A stretch of DNA of 9,141 nt from Flavobacteriaceae bacterium UBA2000. GTDB lineage: Bacteria; Bacteroidota; Bacteroidia; Flavobacteriales; Flavobacteriaceae. The notes below the pieces were generated by a model. That model was not told the origin of the DNA and did no database searches. It was given only the letters and a program-made list of their open reading frames with translations. The DNA lies in the NCBI GenBank assembly GCA_002335345.1, contig DDCS01000069.1, positions 1 through 9,141 of the forward strand. Reading direction: 5' to 3'. The translations under genes were made by a program, and so were the position numbers. Below are positions 6,568 through 9,141 of this stretch, in pieces. How positions within the stretch are numbered: position 1 is the stretch's first letter; every line of letters begins with the position of its first letter.

Positions 6568-7584
6568 ATGCAATTAAATCAACGAATTAACGCCTTTGTG
6601 GCTTTGGGTCAAGAAATGAATGAAATGGCACAAAAGCCCGAATTGTATGCCGATTTGTTTGCCTTAACCTATGGCCATAACAAATGGTTTGATCAGACCC
6701 AAGTGTGCTTTGCCCTAGAGCAATGGGCGGATCAACTCACCCAAAGAAACTTGGAAGAATGGTTGGCCCCTTACAAAACTGAATTTATTGGGGGCAAAAC
6801 TATTGCGCTTGTTCTGGCTGGAAACCTTCCCTTGGTGGGTTTTCACGATATACTTTCATCGCTAATTTCAGGGCATAACATCCTTTGTAAATCCTCGAGT
6901 AAAGATCCTGTTTTGACCAAGTTTATTTTGGAAAAGCTCATGCGCATTGAACCTAGATTTAAGCCATTTATTCAATGGACGGACGGCCCCTTAAAAAACT
7001 TTGATGGCGTCATTGCCACGGGCAGTAATAATTCGGCCTTGCATTTTGAGTATTACTTCAAAAATTACCCCAATATCATTCGAAAAAACCGAACGAGTAT
7101 TGCTGTTTTAAAAGGGGATGAACGCCCGGAACAATTGAGCGCTTTGGCCCAAGATATTTTTCGATATTTCGGTTTAGGATGTCGCAATGTTTCTAAACTT
7201 TATGTCCCTCGTGGGTTCGATTTTCAGCCATTTTTTGGTGCAGCTTATGCCTTTGGTCATGTCATGCAGCACGATAAATACATGAATAATTATGATTACA
7301 ACAAGGCGGTTTACCTAATGGGACAAGTGCCTTTGCTCGACAATGAATTTTTACTGCTAAAAGAAGACACCGATTTAGTTTCCCCAATCGCTGTAGTTTT
7401 TTATGAATATTACGATGACCCAAAGCGTCTAAACAGGCATTTACAGAGCCTTGAAGAAAACATCCAATGTATTGTCGGTGCCGAGCCGAATCTCTGCACG
7501 GTTGATTTTGGTCAATCTCAATGTCCTCTTCTCAGCGATTATGCCGATGGCGTAGACACCTTGGCTTTTATGAATTCACTTTAG
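6568..7584 (+). CDS. LuxC-family acyl-CoA reductase
   Basis: This 338-residue protein resembles the LuxC branch of the aldehyde dehydrogenase superfamily, whose members reduce long-chain acyl-CoA or acyl-enzyme to aldehyde with NADPH through a cysteine thioester. Visible landmarks are the nucleotide-binding stretch LVLAGNLPLVGFHDILSSLI (81-100) followed by GHNILCKSSSKD, then ATGSNNSALHFEYYF (150-164) with RKNRTSIAVL after it. FGLGCRNVSKLYVP (201-214) carries Cys205, the likely nucleophile. At 338 residues it is shorter than the luminescence LuxC proteins (about 480). No luxA, B, D or E partner is present, so bioluminescence is not implied. In-frame upstream sequence reaches a TAA at 6535 with no other ATG, fixing the start at 6568. 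Divergent from ferredoxin and followed by serC after 128 nt. The physiological substrate cannot be read from the sequence. Confidence 0.88.
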   Translation: MQLNQRINAFVALGQEMNEMAQKPELYADLFALTYGHNKWFDQTQVCFALEQWADQLTQRNLEEWLAPYKTEFIGGKTIALVLAGNLPLVGFHDILSSLISGHNILCKSSSKDPVLTKFILEKLMRIEPRFKPFIQWTDGPLKNFDGVIATGSNNSALHFEYYFKNYPNIIRKNRTSIAVLKGDERPEQLSALAQDIFRYFGLGCRNVSKLYVPRGFDFQPFFGAAYAFGHVMQHDKYMNNYDYNKAVYLMGQVPLLDNEFLLLKEDTDLVSPIAVVFYEYYDDPKRLNRHLQSLEENIQCIVGAEPNLCTVDFGQSQCPLLSDYADGVDTLAFMNSL

Positions 7585-7658
7585 CGTTAACTGAGCGAAA
7601 ACCTTATCGTTAAAAAATAGTGCCTTTTTGTTAAAAGTATATTGATAAGTTGTCTTGT

Positions 7659-7680
7659 TTTGCTCGCGGTTTGCTCCGAT
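7659..7680 (+). repeat. Tandem 11-bp near-repeat upstream of serC
   Basis: TTTGCTCGCGG (7659-7669) is followed directly by TTTGCTCCGAT (7670-7680). The two share the first seven bases plus a G and are spaced by 11 bp, about one helical turn. It sits 33-54 nt before the serC start, around the expected -33 region, so it could bind a regulator or offer alternative -33 elements. The rest of the 128-nt gap is A/T-rich and shows no convincing terminator. Confidence 0.35.
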
Positions 7681-7686
7681 ATTTCT

Positions 7687-7694
7687 CATCTTTG
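7687..7694 (+). promoter_or_regulatory. Candidate -7 element for serC
   Basis: CATCTTTG matches TAnnTTTG at five of six fixed positions and ends 18 nt before the serC ATG, a typical distance. The two upstream TTTG sequences (7659 and 7670) give spacers of 24 and 13 nt, both just outside the usual 17-23, so the assignment is uncertain. Confidence 0.3.
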
Positions 7695-7712
7695 TAGGCT
7701 CATTTTAGAGCT

Positions 7713-8777
7713 ATGAAAAAACACAATTTTAGCGCTGGACCTTCCATCCTTCCACAGGAAGTAATGCAACAAGCTTCAGAAGGTCTATTAAACTTTAACA
7801 ACTCTGGTCTTTCCATTATGGAAATATCGCACCGGAGCAAGGATTTTATTGACGTTATGGATCAGGCGTGTGCCTTATCGCTTGATTTACTTGGCCTGGA
7901 CAATAAAAGCTACAGCGCCCTATTCTTACAAGGCGGAGCCAGCACGCAATTTGTGATGGCACCCTATAATTTTTTAAGACAAAAAGCAGCCTATCTCAAT
8001 ACGGGAACTTGGTCAAGTAAAGCCATAAAAGAAGCCAAATTGTTTGGTCAAGTTGCGGAAGTAGCCTCGTCAAAAGATCAAAATTTTGCGTACATCCCAA
8101 AGGGATATCACATTCCAGAAGACAGCGACTATTTTCATTGTACCAGCAATAATACAATTTTTGGCACCCAAATTCAGGAAGTCCCCGATACAGAGGTTCC
8201 GGTATTTTGTGACATGAGTAGTGATATATTCTCACGCGCTTTAGATTATACCAAATACGACTTGATTTATGCAGGAGCCCAAAAAAATATGGGGCCTGCT
8301 GGAACAACATTGGTCCTTGTGAAAAATGAGTTGTTGGGCGAGGCGCCGAGACCAATTCCATCCATGCTGGATTATCGTGTTCATCAAGACAAAGGCAGTA
8401 TGTTTAATACACCACCGGTTGTTGCTGTTTATGTTTCACTGCTGACACTTAAATGGCTCGAGGCCAAAGGAGGGGTATCTGCCATTGAAAAACTCAACCG
8501 AGAAAAGGCCAATCAACTTTATACCGAAATTGATCGCAACGCATTATTTAAAGGATTTGCCCATCGGGAAGATCGCTCAATAATGAATGCTACCTTCAAT
8601 TTGACCGATGAAACCAACAAAGCCCTTTTTGACACCATGTGCAAAGAGGCTGGAATTAGCGGAATTAATGGTCATAGAAGCGTCGGCGGATACAGAGCCT
8701 CAATTTATAATGCCATGCCCCTTGAAAGTGTACAGGTGTTGATCGAGGTGATGCAGGAATTCGAACGCAAACAATAG
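7713..8777 (+). CDS. serC: Phosphoserine aminotransferase, SerC
   Basis: This is a 354-residue PLP-dependent class V aminotransferase that converts 3-phosphohydroxypyruvate and glutamate to phosphoserine and 2-oxoglutarate, the second step of serine synthesis. In many bacteria the same enzyme also serves pyridoxal phosphate synthesis. The N-terminus KKHNFSAGPSILP is diagnostic. QGGASTQF (73-80) binds the cofactor phosphate, Trp100 stacks on the PLP ring, and CTSNNTIFGTQ (143-153) with Asp167 in FCDMSSDIFS contacts the cofactor. The Schiff-base lysine is Lys191 in GAQKNMGPAG. The C-terminal GHRSVGGYRASIYNAM (320-335) provides arginines for substrate binding. Length matches the family (about 360). 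The ATG at 7713 directly precedes the conserved N-terminus. serA follows after 37 nt, consistent with an operon. Confidence 0.97.
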   Translation: MKKHNFSAGPSILPQEVMQQASEGLLNFNNSGLSIMEISHRSKDFIDVMDQACALSLDLLGLDNKSYSALFLQGGASTQFVMAPYNFLRQKAAYLNTGTWSSKAIKEAKLFGQVAEVASSKDQNFAYIPKGYHIPEDSDYFHCTSNNTIFGTQIQEVPDTEVPVFCDMSSDIFSRALDYTKYDLIYAGAQKNMGPAGTTLVLVKNELLGEAPRPIPSMLDYRVHQDKGSMFNTPPVVAVYVSLLTLKWLEAKGGVSAIEKLNREKANQLYTEIDRNALFKGFAHREDRSIMNATFNLTDETNKALFDTMCKEAGISGINGHRSVGGYRASIYNAMPLESVQVLIEVMQEFERKQ

Positions 8778-8814
8778 GGCCGACTAAATTATTAATTACA
8801 AAGACGCAAAGAAA

Positions 8815-9141
8815 ATGATTAAAGTACACGCAAACGACGGCATTTCACAAAGTGGTGTTGACGCCTTAGAGCAAGCAGGATATTCAGTAAGCACCACAAA
8901 AGTGGCCCAAGAACAACTTGTTGATTTTATCAATAGAGAAGCCGTACAAGTGCTTTTAGTGCGCAGTGCGACGACCGCGCGAAAAGAACTAATTGATGCT
9001 TGCCCTGGACTTAAGATCATTGGTCGCGGTGGGGTTGGTATGGATAATATTGATGTGGATTACGCGCGATCCAAAGGTTTACACGTTATCAATACCCCTG
9101 CTGCCTCTTCGGCCTCGGTGGCAGAGTTGGTCTTTGCCCAT
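8815..9141 (+). CDS. serA: D-3-phosphoglycerate dehydrogenase, SerA (5' part only)
   Basis: The first 109 codons of a D-2-hydroxyacid dehydrogenase are present; the gene runs off the right edge. SerA oxidises 3-phosphoglycerate to 3-phosphohydroxypyruvate with NAD+, the first committed step to serine, supplying SerC. The visible part is the substrate-binding domain: VRSATT (49-54), GRGGVGMDNID (70-80) and NTPAASSASVAEL (93-105), the conserved lead-in to the NAD-binding domain. These motifs and the serC neighbour make PGDH much more likely than another family member. The start follows an A-rich leader (GCAAAGAAA) with no Shine-Dalgarno sequence. Whether an ACT regulatory domain exists at the C-terminus cannot be seen here. 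Confidence 0.93.
   Translation, partial: MIKVHANDGISQSGVDALEQAGYSVSTTKVAQEQLVDFINREAVQVLLVRSATTARKELIDACPGLKIIGRGGVGMDNIDVDYARSKGLHVINTPAASSASVAELVFAH

Noticed and set aside
6568..7584. A bioluminescence (lux) locus
   Set aside because: Only a LuxC-like reductase is present. There is no luciferase, transferase or synthetase gene in the window, and neighbours are ferredoxin and serine genes.
7609..7643. A-run and T-run after the acyl-CoA reductase gene (TTAAAAAA ... TTTTTGTTAA) as a terminator
   Set aside because: Pairing is all A/T with a mismatch and there is no G/C stem, so it is not an intrinsic terminator.
7996..8361. A 121-residue minus-strand frame opposite serC
   Set aside because: It is antisense to the conserved PLP-binding core of SerC, whose codon constraints explain the open frame.
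8796..9020. A 74-residue minus-strand frame opposite serA
   Set aside because: The plus strand encodes clear phosphoglycerate dehydrogenase motifs here.
1..9141. CRISPR arrays, mobile elements, toxin-antitoxin or defence systems, tRNA or rRNA genes
   Set aside because: No regularly spaced repeats, transposase or integrase motifs, terminal inverted repeats, cloverleaf-like sequences or rRNA signatures were found on either strand.

Overview
The window looks like a housekeeping stretch of a member of the Bacteroidota, most probably a marine-type Flavobacteriia. Four things point there: ParC and ParE proteins of flavobacterial character, an Alvin-type ferredoxin with the long insert I associate with this phylum, gene starts without Shine-Dalgarno sequences behind A/T-rich leaders, and several good matches to the Bacteroidota promoter (TTTG, about 17-23 nt, TAnnTTTG). 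This placement rests on reading motifs and on memory, not on a database search.

Layout. Positions 1-5576 are on the minus strand. Transcription runs right to left through ychF (ATPase/GTPase of the Obg-related YchF/OLA1 family), a 186-nt gap rich in inverted repeats, then parE and parC. The last two encode DNA topoisomerase IV, overlap by an ATGA, and parC runs off the left edge of the window. A 102-nt divergent gap separates ychF from a plus-strand gene for a small putative exported coiled-coil protein (5679-6131) that I do not recognise. It converges, with only 21 nt between stop codons, on a minus-strand dicluster ferredoxin gene (6153-6503). From a 64-nt divergent gap the plus strand then carries a LuxC-family acyl-CoA reductase (6568-7584), serC (7713-8777) and the first 109 codons of serA (8815 to the right edge).

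How the genes work together. ParC and ParE form the decatenating topoisomerase. SerA and SerC catalyse the first two steps from 3-phosphoglycerate towards serine, and their adjacency suggests a biosynthetic unit. The ferredoxin and acyl-CoA reductase are divergently arranged around an 18-bp interrupted palindrome whose two arms are each a perfect -7 element facing in opposite directions. This suggests, without proving, shared expression.

No tRNA, rRNA, CRISPR array, insertion sequence, phage gene or defence system was seen, and no dramatic new system is evident. The points most worth a second look are the mirrored promoter palindrome at 6519-6536, the inverted repeats in the parE leader, the orphan LuxC-type reductase next to ferredoxin and serine genes, and the unrecognised exported coiled-coil protein.
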